Assembly: GCA_009760885.1 (NCBI GenBank)
Contig: CM019701.1
Location: forward strand, 37,090,697 to 37,154,696
Length of the DNA: 64,000 nt
From: Achatina immaculata
Lineage: Eukaryota; Mollusca; Gastropoda; Stylommatophora; Achatinidae
Direction of reading: 5' to 3'
The position numbers and the translations under genes were made by a program. Each line of letters starts with the position of its first letter. The stretch's first letter is position 1. Under the pieces are notes generated by a model, which saw only the letters and a program-made list of their open reading frames with translations, was not told the DNA's origin and did no database searches. Positions 1 through 12,800 of this stretch are shown in pieces.

Positions 1-346
1 GAAGCTTTTCTTAGCAAAGAATCTCATAACATTACAGCTTCTAGGTACAGATACCTTACGGAAACATGAAACTGTTTTAAAAGGAATATTTTAATAGCAA
101 AGTATGCTGTAGTCAAAGAATACATTTAGTTACCGTCAGATTGTCTCTGTCAATTTCTTAATTGTAATGTCAAGAGACAGATGATCTTCAGTGTCTATCA
201 ACACATCACTTAATGAATGATTGGATATTTAGGGAAGCTTTTACACTTGTCATCTTATTTTTAGTGCCAAAATTACAAGTCAAAGTGATAAAGAAAATTA
301 TGCCTCAACTACCACATATAAGCTCACTCTACATATTATAATCTGG

Positions 347-610
347 TTAATGGAGTGGTCAGGCACTTGGTTTACTAGTCTAGCAGTACCGAGTTCAAGT
401 CCCAGCAGTGGGGGTTTTTTTTTTCTGGTACATACCAAAAAGGTCCTGGGGTCAACCCAGCCTCTAAAAATGGGTACCAGAGAAATCTGGGGAGGTAAAT
501 GTGGCCAGGCATGATACTGACCGCACCACGCTTTCATGTGCTGAAGATAATGGAAACAAGGGCCTAACATCATATCCCCAATGTTTTAATGGCATGGAAA
601 TGGGAATTTT
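347..610 (+). mobile_element. Putative tRNA-derived SINE
   Basis: A tRNA-like head ends in a good RNA polymerase III B box (GAGTTCAAGTCCC, about 390-402). It is followed by a non-tRNA body and a poly-T stretch. It sits in intronic or terminal sequence of the CUEDC2-like gene. No cloverleaf can be completed, so it is not a tRNA gene. Limits are approximate and no clear target duplication was seen. Confidence 0.5.
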
Positions 611-758
611 ACTTCTTTTTTTTTTTTTTTTAACCTACAAAATTATGCCCGTCACTACTTATTTCTTGTTTTACTTATACCAAACAACAAACAAACAAAA
701 ACCAAAAAAGATATTACTTCTAATGAAAATAATTGTACAATGTGTATTACAATCTAAC

Positions 759-819
759 CCCTTTTGGTGGTGGTGGACGATAGGTTCTCTTGTCTTCTTC
801 AGTATCAATAAATGAGTAC
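759..819 (-). CDS. CUEDC2: CUEDC2-like exon 8
   Basis: This 61 bp exon lies between ATTCTCAG and GTTAGA. It encodes YSFIDTEEDKRTYRPPPPKG, the counterpart of the human Y-M-M-V-D-S-A-E-D-Q-K-I-H-R-P-M-A-P-K segment. It ends in phase 0. The remaining ~45 C-terminal residues seen in relatives are not found further left and must be outside the window. Confidence 0.85.
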
Positions 820-3800
820 CTGAGAATGAAAAAACAAAAGAACATGTTTATGTGACCGATGCTGACTCTATTTTTTAATTGACTAAAATAAATGTGTAAG
901 AAAAGTAAAATGAATTTCAGATATTTGTAACTGCTTATGCATTAATCATCTAATCTATGATGTACAATCACAGTTACTTGCCCATCTTTATATATTAGTC
1001 CCTCAATGTTTGTGGTTTCATTCATTATGATTTGAAAAAAATTCCAAAAATTAGAAATTCATTAATTTGAATTCGCAAATTTCACACATGTCCACCTTTC
1101 CCAGTCTTCCACTCACATAGTTACAGTATAGCATCCAAGGCTGTAAACAAAATCCACACATGCGGCATTGCTATAACTATGTACAGGTGCTCTATACAAT
1201 TTATATGGCTTAATATGGCCCCAAAGTGCAAAAGTAGTAATGCTAACTATATATAAATATATATCTACAGGGTGTTCACAAAGTTGCTGTGCACTACCCC
1301 AGTATTGATTCCAGTATTGTAGTGGTATCTTAATGGCTGCAATATCTAGCTACATATGCCTGCTGTGACTGGAGTCACTGATTAAGCGTGGTGATCCGCC
1401 GGCAGCAAATGTTGGACCACCGTTACTTTACATGAGAAGAGTTTCAAGGTTTCTCTGACTGCTTTATGCACTGTTGCAAGCCTGATACCTACCTGCTGTG
1501 CCACCTTACATAAAGCCTTTGATGGAAACCAAAGCATAGGGTCAGAAATGTTTGATAACTTCTCCTCATTAAGTTTAGATGGTCTCCCACTACGGTGTAC
1601 ATCTGACACTGAGCCTGTTTCACGAAATTTCTCAATTACTTTATAAACTGCATTGCGATGAGGTATGGGTGTTCCAGGGAATTTTTCAATAAACTGCTCC
1701 AGCACTAAATCAGTGTATGTGCTGCTTTCTTGGAATATGTGCTCAATAAGAAAAATACATACCTCCAGTGAAAGAACCATAGTGAATAAACTGATTTAAA
1801 CAATTCGTCCGCAGTGCACTTCAAATGCTGCTTAACAACTGAATACACAAAGACAGACTGAATACAGTGAATGTTTCACAACAGCAGACTTCAACACACT
1901 AAAGTACGCAGGTAGATGTGGCTAGATACTGCAGCCACTAAGATACCACTACGATACCAGAATCAATATTGGGCTAGTGCACAGCAACTTTGCAAATATC
2001 CCATATATATATATGTATAAAACCATAAGTATCAAAACTACTGGTACAATCATTCAAAATTGTCTCACATGTGATCACATTAACAAAAACTGATCAGATT
2101 TCTTGATCTGCCTTTTATCAGAGACTAGCTTTACTTCTGCTGGAAATAACTTATATATAAGCAATGCAGCATTTTTTTCTCCCAGTATATTGTTATGTGT
2201 CCCTTTCTGCACCTGCTCATTTGATCTGCTTTCATGTCAAATGTCTACCAGCTTTCCATTACTGGAAGTAATAATATCTTTCTACAGGCTATATTTTTTT
2301 TTCCAATTTTGTCTTCCACTGACCTCATCATAATTACCGCCATCAAAATCATTTATCTGTATATAAAAAAACAACAAACTTCTGTAACCAAAACAAATCC
2401 CTTCATATATTCATCCTGATGTTGGAATGCTAAGACAGATGCTGAATACTCACCTCTCCAGAACACATGATTTAATACTGTCATCATCCAACCTGTAGTC
2501 CATTTTCTTCACTTTGTGGTTCTTTTTCTGGAAAAAAAAGCACCATGGATGTCTTCTAACTCAGCTCTGCATTACTTCCAATAAATGGTACAACATGCAG
2601 CAGATATATTTCAAATGTTACCAGTAACTATCATCACAATCCCATGATACTCCCTTTATCTAGAAGCTGTATTCTGTTTTGTACTGGAAATATCTGTGAC
2701 AATTTTCCTGGTTCCTTTAAATGTGAAGTGATAAGAACTGGGCATATTAACCTTTTTGCTGCTACATTTTTCTCGAGAGCCAGTCTCCGCTGTGCTGAAT
2801 ATTTCACTGGTCTATTTTCACCCAGTGCGGAATTATTTTTTTTGTCATCTCAAAATCTAAGATGCATCGGTGGTGCTAATAATTTTTTATCACCAGAAAA
2901 TGGACAACATATTGCAACACTTGGATTCTTCTACTCTCCTCTCATTTAAGTCAGATTATATAGCACATAGTCACATATAAACCATAGAAAACAAGTTGAA
3001 TTCTTTCCAGACTAAATGTTTACGAAGAATTAGGAAAATATTCTGGCCAAACACCATAAGAAATAACATCTTATTGGCAGAAATGCAGATGAAGCCACTG
3101 ACAACAATTATTGAGGAAAGACGCTGGCGATGGTTGGGACATGTGCTCCGAATGACTGACAACTCACTACCAAAAATAGCACTAAGATGGACACCACAGG
3201 GGAACAGAAGTAAGGGTAGACCAAAAGAGACATGGAGAAGAACAACAGAAAGGATGTTGAGCAATAGAGGGCTCACCTGGGCAAGAGCAGAAAAAAAGGC
3301 GAAGGACAGGCATTTGTGGAAAACCCTTGCGGAAGCCCCATGTGCCCTGGGCACTTAAGGTTCAGAGAGAGAGAGAGATATAGCACATAACGCATTTATT
3401 TTTTCATAAGCATTGTTACACAGAATTAAACAAAAAGACAGGAAAATAACATTTTTCGTTGTATAGAATCAAACAAAAAGACAACAAAATAAAAGGTTTT
3501 GTTACACAGAATCAAACAAAAAGACAACAAAATAAAATGTTTTGTTGTATAGAATCAATCAAAAAGACAACAAAATAAAATGTTTTGTTGCACAGAATCA
3601 AAGAAAGAAGACAGCAAAATAAAAGGTTTTGTTACATATAAAATCAAACAAAAAGACAGCAAAATAAAATATTTATTCTCACCGCTTCCGTTTAACCAAA
3701 CAATAAGTGTTCGATTTATCCAGTCGACGCTTGTCATAACATTAATAAATTGACTCCAGAAATCAGATATTCTTATGAAAATAGAGGAATTGATTATGGC

Positions 3801-6800
3801 ACAAAGCAATGACAGACAATCTGCTGCTTCCTCCATCCCTAACTTCGGGTATAATCTATCTTGTTAACAAAATTCCGTGGACCCCAAGCTGTTTCAAAAT
3901 CGAGGTCATGAAACCCCTGGTGTTTCAAAATCCAGGCCGCGGACCCCCTAGTGTTTCAAAATCCAAGCCATGGACCCTCATACTTTGGAAACGTTTCATA
4001 TCTATATAGTGGCTATATGCTATGAATGCAAACAAATTTTTTTCAGAATATGATGGTGGCCTTTAATGAGTAAATGCTACACTACACTAAACACTACACA
4101 AAAAAAAAACATGGTGAATTTTCAAAATGATAATAATGTAGTTAAGAAAAAATGGACACAAATTAATATTCCTACTTGTTCTAACAAAAAAAAAGGACCA
4201 GAGTTTTTGTCACGGACCCCCATGGCAGGTTCTGTAGAACCGCCAATTAGGTCCACTGATCTATCCACCAATATCACAATAAGAAACTTGTACAGAATAC
4301 TAAATGCACACACAAAAAGAAGCAGTGTAAGGGCAGAGTGTACACCCACCCAACCCCCCCACACACACACACATGTTACTAAGGTACACAATGTGTAAAA
4401 TGGTAGGCCTGCCCCTATCACCTACTAAAAACAACACATTTCCAGTACATGGCCGGTTTCAGCATGTGAAAATAGGTAACACAGAACTAAAAATAGCTAT
4501 TGTGATTTCCCAGATATTAAACGTGAATACAGCAGCGATCAAAAAAAACTTGAAATGAGTTTACACGTCTTTAGCACTGGAGGGACAAAATGATAGGGAC
4601 GTATTAACTCGTCCTCAGCAGCGAAAAGGCTGACTTTGGGAATTTAGGAGCAATAAAAGCTAAATTTTAGGGTTTTGACAGTCACCCAAACTGAGTGGAT
4701 AAGAGTGCTGAGACAAAACAAATATGAAACATCTCTATTCATGTTAAAATAACTTGTTTAGGGATAATGATCCCAGCAGCATCGAGGATGCAAACCAAAT
4801 GATCCACATTCTCATGAGGTCTTGTTGATATGGTTTGCTATGCTATGAAGTCTACTCCTAAAGAAAAATGTAGAAACAAGCAAACAAAAATATATGATGA
4901 CCATGAACAGCAGAGGAAGAAAATGATCATACAATGATGATTATGGCATTAATAAATGATTCTAGTAAAACAGTCTCCTTATAACCAAGCTAAACATTAA
5001 CTGCTGTCAACATTGAAAATGACCCTTTCCGAAAACTCACAGAAAACACAATAGGTAAAAAAACAACCTTTCAGATGCACCACTCTCATCCAAACACAGA
5101 AGCTTAACAAGAGATGCAATAAAACAAACAAGATGAATACAACCATGCATCAATTTATGGCCACATTGGGTCCGAGCATCCAACCAGAAGTCTATTTGGC
5201 CATATGCTGGCTTTTATAGGGAGAAGTCAGACACTAAGTACAGTTCACTTTTAGAACATGTTACAAGATTAATAACCATATTTACAATCACTTTAAAATA
5301 TTAACAGAATGCAAATTAGCACAGTAACTGTGTGGAAATTACAACAAATAAAATAATCATATGGTATTAACTTTTCAATGACACACAAAAATGTACGTAC
5401 AAACCCAAATGCTTACATTTTATACTCACCAGATGCTGTACGTTTTTTCATCTCCTCCTCTTATCTTGCATTGCATTTGTGGTGTATATACAATATCAAA
5501 TGTTCATAAATTAAGCAATAAGGTCAAAGCTACCTGATTTGACCATTTCTAGAACATTTTCTAATTTTTCCTATGGGCTCTCCACCATATGTAGAAAAGA
5601 CACAAATGAACACACATTTTGGGTGTCAAAAGTTCATTTGCATTAAAGGCTCAGCTATTCAAGCACCTTTTTTAAAGAGATTGATAGTGCACCATTGCTT
5701 GTGGCCAGGTGGCTGCTCATCCTACTGATGTCCATAGTTTGAGTCCCATAAGTCTCTTGTCATTTTTCCTTCTCTCATGTCTACAGTGCTTTATCCACTA
5801 TTTTTCAAATGCTAAAAGCATACAACACTGTGCTAAATCACTTTACTGTGCAAGTTTTATTGATTCTTACTTGAAAATTTTTAAGTTAAGTATAAGATGA
5901 ATTACTAGATATAAGTTGGGCATATCCTAAGGACAAGTGACAGCATTTATGATGGAAATACATAACAGCATTTCCCTAGAGCTCTGATACCAAGTATGGT
6001 AGGGAGAGGAGATGAAAGAAGCATATGATGAACTCTTTGGTAACAAAGAAAAATCCAAAGCATTAACAATATTCTCCATGCATTTGTAAGCTATTTAAGC
6101 AAATACTATTGCTGAAATTTATGACTAGTAATGTACATGTACTAAGAGGCCTACTGGAAAGCTGCTAGGGAGGCAAAGTTCTGCAAGGGACATGCAAATG
6201 ACTGACTGACTAATACACATGTATATACAAAATAAAATCATGACAAAATGTACAGAGTTATTCTAAATGAAAGCACTGATGTCAAGGTCTCTTCATTCTC
6301 TTACCGTGGCTTTATATTTGGTCTGGCCCTTGATTGCTTGTCCTGTATCCTGTCTGTCAATGATAAGCTGAGCAGCTCGGTCCATATTTCCAGCCGAGAG
6401 CTGCAAGCAGTGACGAGCTTCCATGGTGCAAGCTGATGGAAACATCTCCAGCAAAATCCTGACTTGAGCTTCTTCAACACCAACAGCATCGGCCTGATGG
6501 ACAAAAGCAAAACAACATCAAGTTCTCTTGCTAGTTCTGGTGCTTAATGCCATGATTAATCTCATGCCATGTAGGCCCTATTACACTCATTGCCATAATG
6601 GTGTTTACACTGATTAGTAGGAAAATATTTACATATCTTTTGTCATTTGTAATGTGGTCAGAAAAAAAAACCACTTTTAAGTCTAGTGGCATTAGTATTC
6701 ATTTCTGTCCCAAGTTCTATATTCTCAGGAGAACACAACTGTTGGATAATGTTTTCTGCTTGATCTATTCTTTATTATGTCCAAAATATTTAAGTTTTCT

Positions 6801-9800
6801 CTGTTTAATCTTCCTTACTAGCCAGCCTTCTTCAATATTAAGTTTTTGTAGTATGGATATATTTGTTCCTTTCTGTGTCCATAATATTTGAAGGACTCTT
6901 CTGTAGCATTTACATTCAAAGGCATTTATGTGTTTCTCAGCTGTTTTGTTAAGTGTCCAGATCTCACAGGCATATGTTGTGATGGGAAAGATGCATGCCC
7001 TTAAAAATCTTATTTTTGTAGTTCTGTCTGTTCCCCTCCACAGCTTCTTTAGTTGTTTTATTTTTAAAAGTGCACATAACACATGGAAATATACTTTTTT
7101 ACATTACAATTAATATAAAAGGTAAATAAAAATTTTTTTTAAGTTCTGTAATTATTTAGTGGGTATAAACTGAGAGTATAGTGGACTAAAATGTAAGTTT
7201 AATATACATAGTGAGTAAATATATTTAAAGTTTAAACATTAATTTTAATGCTAGATTTTAGTCACAGATTAAAGAAATTTCAGATCACCAAGCATTACAG
7301 AGGAACTGATCTGGAATCAGCAACAACACCAGCCAGTGCTGACACTAAATATATATTAATTAACTGGATTTTAAAATATTTATACAAATTTTTTTGCTGC
7401 ACAATGTGCAGTAACAATTAAAAATATGTGAGTATTTGTTCTTATCAATGACAATGTGAAATCAATGCAAGAAAAAACAGATTCCCTGTCTTCCCTGGCT
7501 AGTAAAATAGGACTTGAAATTAACAAGGACAAAAACAAAAATAATGAAACTTCTTATTAACCACGAAGGAGAAATATACGTAGGAGGAACAACTACTGAA
7601 GAAGTAAACTAATTTGCATATCTCTGCAGCTACATAGACCGGGATGGGGACACCAGAAAGGATGTCAGAATTCAAACTGCACAAGCAGTATTGACCTTCA
7701 AGAATCTTGAGAACATATGGCATTCAAAAGTTATAAGCACACAAACAAGTTAAGATTACTCAATTCAAATGTAATATCCACCCATATTTATGCATGTGAA
7801 AGCTGGAAAATAGACAAGAAAGTAGACTCTTTTGAAAACAAATGCCTAATGAAAATACTCAGCATAAAGTGGAACGAATTCAAGAACAAGGCAGAGATAA
7901 GACAGATGAGCAAACAACCTGTCTCATGGTTGATCAGAAAAAGAAGACAGACATATGTCGATCATCTACTGAGAAGAAACAACTAGAGAATCCCAAAACA
8001 AGCTATCAAGTGGAACACACAAGGCCAAAGAAAAAGATGTTGACCACGTGAAACTCTAAAGAGGACACTGTTAAGAGAGGCCAGCTTAGTGGGAATAACA
8101 TCCCTTGACGACGATGAAAAGCTCGCTGAAAACAGAAAATCTTGGCAATGTACTATGTGAGTCCTATGTGGCGCTTAACAGCATGGGAAGGGTGTAAGAT
8201 GTAAGAAATATTTGCTCATGTCTTGCAGTTCTCAAACATCTCAAGTTCATCATGTGTAGCGGTTCAGTTAAGCAACTCTGGCCATCCCTGAACTATAACT
8301 TCCATGTGTGGTAGGGAAGATGTCCTGTCTCAAGCCCATATTGCTATTTTTCAAGTGACTTCTTTTTTTCTGAAAACGGTTTTCCTAAAAGCAATCATTC
8401 TGTAGCCATTTATTTATAATACATCATTTCAAGGTTCTGGAAGTGATACTAAGTAGCTTTACAACCTGTCCTCTGAATGCTGCTACTGTACTGTTGACAT
8501 TGTACTTTTTAAAAAAATCTTATCTGACAGCTTGCTACAATCTTCATATAAATACTGCTGAGGCCTGACGAGGACTTCCTGATGAGAAAAAAATGGAATG
8601 TTTTGAAGGCATCTTTTAGCGATGTACAGTTCTTCATTCCACACAGATCACACATACACACTGTGGTAAGAGCATTTCTTGTGTCCAACAATTTGGCAAA
8701 TTTTGCCTAAATGTTTGATAGATCTTGTGATGAGTGTTTTCCCTTGATCTTCATTGTGAAAGTCTCTTATATCTTTGCATTTAGGCATGCAATTCATGAC
8801 TCTATGCAGGAACAAGATCATCTTTAGTGATTTTTCCTTACACACTTCCTAAGCATTTGACTATTTTAGCTCTATGTGCAACCTCTGTCAAGTTTGTCAC
8901 TGCTTCTTTGTTTCATATAACTTAAGTGCAACTCTTGAACACTCCTTCTGGCTTTTTAGCACACTTTTATTGTTTATCCAAACCTTCTCCACTTCTTCAT
9001 GCCATCAAAGTGCCTGTACCTGACTTTTATCTCCATCCCCTTGATATCCCAGTTTGTCTGATTGTTCTTTTCTTTCATTGTGATGCCCTTCATAACCAAA
9101 ACCAAAGTCAGTGATCACTATCACCCCAGTGATAAAAATTGTATATAAAATGACAATTATATTGATGCCAATTCAAAAATTAATGTAAAAATAATGAATC
9201 TTTGACTAACCTTTGAAGAATCATCTTGGCTATCTTGTGAAGAGCAACTGAGCTGCCTTCCTTTGCGTTTGGAACGTGATTGTCTGTTCTGACCTTCAGA
9301 TAATGGTAACAAAGTGAATGTCTGCTGTGGCATCTGCTTACTAGGGGGCGATGAAATGAACACTACTGGATCAGAATTTTGACCATGACCTTTCTCTGCT
9401 TCTGATGCAAAGAAAAAGATGTGTTTTAGTTTTATATTGCAAGATAAAACTGTACAATCATGTTCAGAGTATATTAACTTATCACACCTGGTGATGTTTG
9501 CAGTTTCCTAAGACATCTCATTTCACACATGCTTATTTTATTCTGTTGTTTCTTAGTAAGTGCCCATGTCTGGCACTGGTAGCACAGCATTGGTATAAAT
9601 ATGTTATTAATTAGTTTTCTCTTAGTTTCAAGTGAGGTGTTGGAGTGTGTAAGTAGCGGGGATAGCTGGCATGCAACAGCTCTGGCTCTTTGTGTTCTAA
9701 CATCAGTTTCTTTATCAAGCTTCCCATCTTCTGTGAACATGCATCCAAGACACGTGAATTCTTTTACTTGTTGGATTTGGTTGTCTTCAATGGACTTGGC

Positions 9801-12800
9801 ATTCTGCTAACTTTCATGGTCTCTGTTTTAGCAAAGTTGATTTTCATATTATACTGTTTACAACTCTGATGGAGATTATTCATATGATCTTGTAAGCAAT
9901 TCAAGTCCTTGTGTGCTATACCCTGGTCATCTGTGAACATTAGTTCATTCACTTTCAGTGGGTTTGGGTTCACTTCTTTCATTATTCTGTCCATATAGAT
10001 TATAAATAGTAATGGTGACAATACCCAGCTCTGACTCCTGTTCTTGGGGGCAGACACCTGGTGAGGCAATCAGCGACTCATAGCTGATATACCAGCATCA
10101 GGGTCAGCAATCCATAGCTGATATACCAGCATCAGGGTCAGTGACCCATAGCTGATATGCTAGCATCAGTGACCCATAGCTGATATACTAGCATCAGCGA
10201 CCTATAGCTGATATGCTAGTGTCAGAGTCAGCGACCCACAGCTGATATGCTAGTCTCAGGGTCAGCGACCCATAGCTGATATGCTAGCGTCAGGGTTAGC
10301 GAACCATAGCTGATATGCTAGCATCAGGGTTAGCGAACCATAGCTGATATGCTAGCATCAGGGTTAGTGAACCATATCTGATATAACAGCGTCAGGATTA
10401 GCGACCCACAGCTGACCAAGACCCTGTCCCACTTCTCCGTGGTACCCCCAGTAACAGGCATAGCCTGGCTAACAGGGCAGGGATCGCCATAGTCCCCATG
10501 GTGGTGGAGTCTGCTAAAGAAGCATTGCACACCCCCTGCTTTTTAGCTGTACTCCGGGACTGAAAAAGTAGCCGTCATAACCCGCTCCCATGCCGATACA
10601 ATGCTGTGCCTCAACACCTTTACAGCAATGGCTGCAAAGAACAACAGCTCGCGGTTACAGGGAGTTCGTACAAGTACAAGTACAGGACTCCTGTTCTTGT
10701 ACTGAACCAGTCTGTGGTGCCTGCTGTTATCCGTACTGCATTTTGACTATTTGTGTATAAAGACATTATGTTTTCCAGTAGATATCGTCATACACCATAT
10801 TCCCCTATTACTGCCCACAACTTGTTTCTGTTAACCCTGTCAAAAGTTTTTTTCTTGGTCCACAAAAATGATGCTAAGTTCATGGTCATATTCAATAGCT
10901 TTTTCCACAGACTTGTTGGAGCACAAATATTGCATCAGTGCAACATCTTCTTTTGAATCCAAACTGTGCTTTGCTAAGTTGAGTTTCTATGACCTGTCTT
11001 ATTCTGCTATCTAAAATCTTTGCATACATTTTTCCAACATGACTGAGCAAGGAAATCCCTCTGTATGATCCACAATCTCTTTTGTCTCCTTTATTCTTCC
11101 AGATGGGTGCAACTATAGCACTTTGTTAATCTTCTGGGACCTTCCTTCCAGACCAAGCTTTATTAAAAATTCTCCCCAGCAATTTTATACCAGCTTCTTC
11201 TCCTTGGGCTTCTATGGCATCTGCTGTCAGACTATGGACTCTTTCTAATCACTTCTTCCATCTCACAATTTAGTACTGATGGCTCAAGTTCCTTGCTAGA
11301 TTCTGGTAGGTAGGTATAATCACTAGTAAACTCAAGGAAAAAACAAAGTGAGAGACCAAAAGAAAAATATCGAACCATGATCATTCATGCTTAATGTCAC
11401 TGGATCTAACAAATTAATGAAATGATGCAGTTCAAAATTATCTCAGCAAAACAATAACAACTTTAGAGTTTAGAAATAAAGATGAACAGATGAAAATTAT
11501 GTTTATGATAAGAAGTCTTGTCTTGCCTTGTCCTTCCTCAATAACTGCTAGGTGTATAGAGGTGAAGTGCAATTGCCTCTCAATGACTCGCCTGTTGGCT
11601 TCATACACTGAGATATTCAGGGACTCTGCTATACCATCGGTCCATCGTTTGCATGGGCAGCCCCTTCCTCTGCCTTTGTGCAGTCTGTAAAACATTGCTC
11701 CCTGTGGTACACATTCTGATGGTAGTCATGATACATGACCGAACCATTTTATTTGCTACATGACCGAACCATTTTATTTGCTGTTTTTGAATATAGCTCA
11801 GAACAGGTTTTACTTTATTTCTAATGACATCATTTCTGATTCTGTCCATTCTCGATATTCCAAGAATTCTTCTCAAGAATCTCATTTCAGCTGTTGTAAT
11901 TTTCCTTTTATCTTTTGCTGTCAGCGTCCATGCCTGGCATTGGTAGCACAAAGTTGGTATGAAGATTGTCTGATAGATAGTTCTTTTGGTTTCCAATGAT
12001 AAGAAGTATATAAAATATACAAATGAAAGAAAGAGCAGAAAAAAGTTTGTATGAAACAGAGGACAAGTTACTATAACTGTACAGAATTTTTGTAACCTTG
12101 ATATGAATGGAACATGCACTGTATAAATCTATTTACAGGGAACTATTAGCTATGAATGTGATATACCAAGACCATTTCTTACTTTCTTTACTATTTGCAT
12201 TTGAGAGATTGGCTTTAATGTGAATGGTGCAGTGAGAATTTGTGACACAACCATCCCTCATGGAGTTCTCATGCTCCGGCTTCTCAGAAAAGTCATAAGA
12301 TGGAAACTTTCTCTCTTTAGTCTCATCCTGCCTGCAATTTCCTTCAATCAGCGCTTCATTTCGAACAGATGGCTGTGAAATCTCTGTGTTATTACAGGAG
12401 GTTTCTGTATGGAAGAAAACAGATTAAAATAAAACAGTTCCATAATAAATTGTTTCTATACTGCTCAATCATAATTCATCTACCCATTAATCTTAGTGGA
12501 AAGCTGATGTGAAATTAATTTCCTAATTTAATGTCAACAGAAAGTGTAAAGATTTTGAAAATAATTTTCAAAAATCTTTCACTAAATTTTTTAATGGAGT
12601 TAAAATTCAAATGTAAGTTAGTTATTAAAATTAACTTTTGTTATTAGTAGACTGCTGTAAATCAGGCATTAAGTAGATGATGGCCACATCTGGTTTTGGG
12701 GGGGGGGGGGGGGGAGCTGACAGATCAAATAGTTTTTCAATCCTAAAATGTGGAAAAGAAATGAAAAACCAATTCAGCAAGTTCTATAGAATTATTTTAA

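Larger units (their letters stand above)
2751..4626. mobile_element. Possible piggyBac-like element hosting a LINE E insertion
   Basis: The left end is TTAA followed by CCTTTTTGCTGC (2747-2762). At about 4614-4628 a reversed match CAGCAGCGAAAAGG occurs. These resemble piggyBac termini, but the right TTAA is missing (CTGA). The interior holds a LINE E copy, a 43 bp minisatellite and a 31 bp tandem repeat, and no transposase. A weak call. Confidence 0.25.

Noticed and set aside
347..410. A tRNA gene
   Set aside because: The B box is good, but no cloverleaf or acceptor stem can be formed and the sequence continues into a SINE body.
6248..6436. Plus-strand frame over the CUE exon
   Set aside because: It is the antisense shadow of the CUEDC2-like exon.
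8555..8600. A hammerhead ribozyme core (CTGACGAGG, CTGATGAGAAA)
   Set aside because: The core elements are not separated by a proper stem II, and stems I and III cannot be formed.
10070..10415. A CRISPR-like array
   Set aside because: The units are contiguous tandem repeats without unique spacers, in a eukaryotic retroposon.
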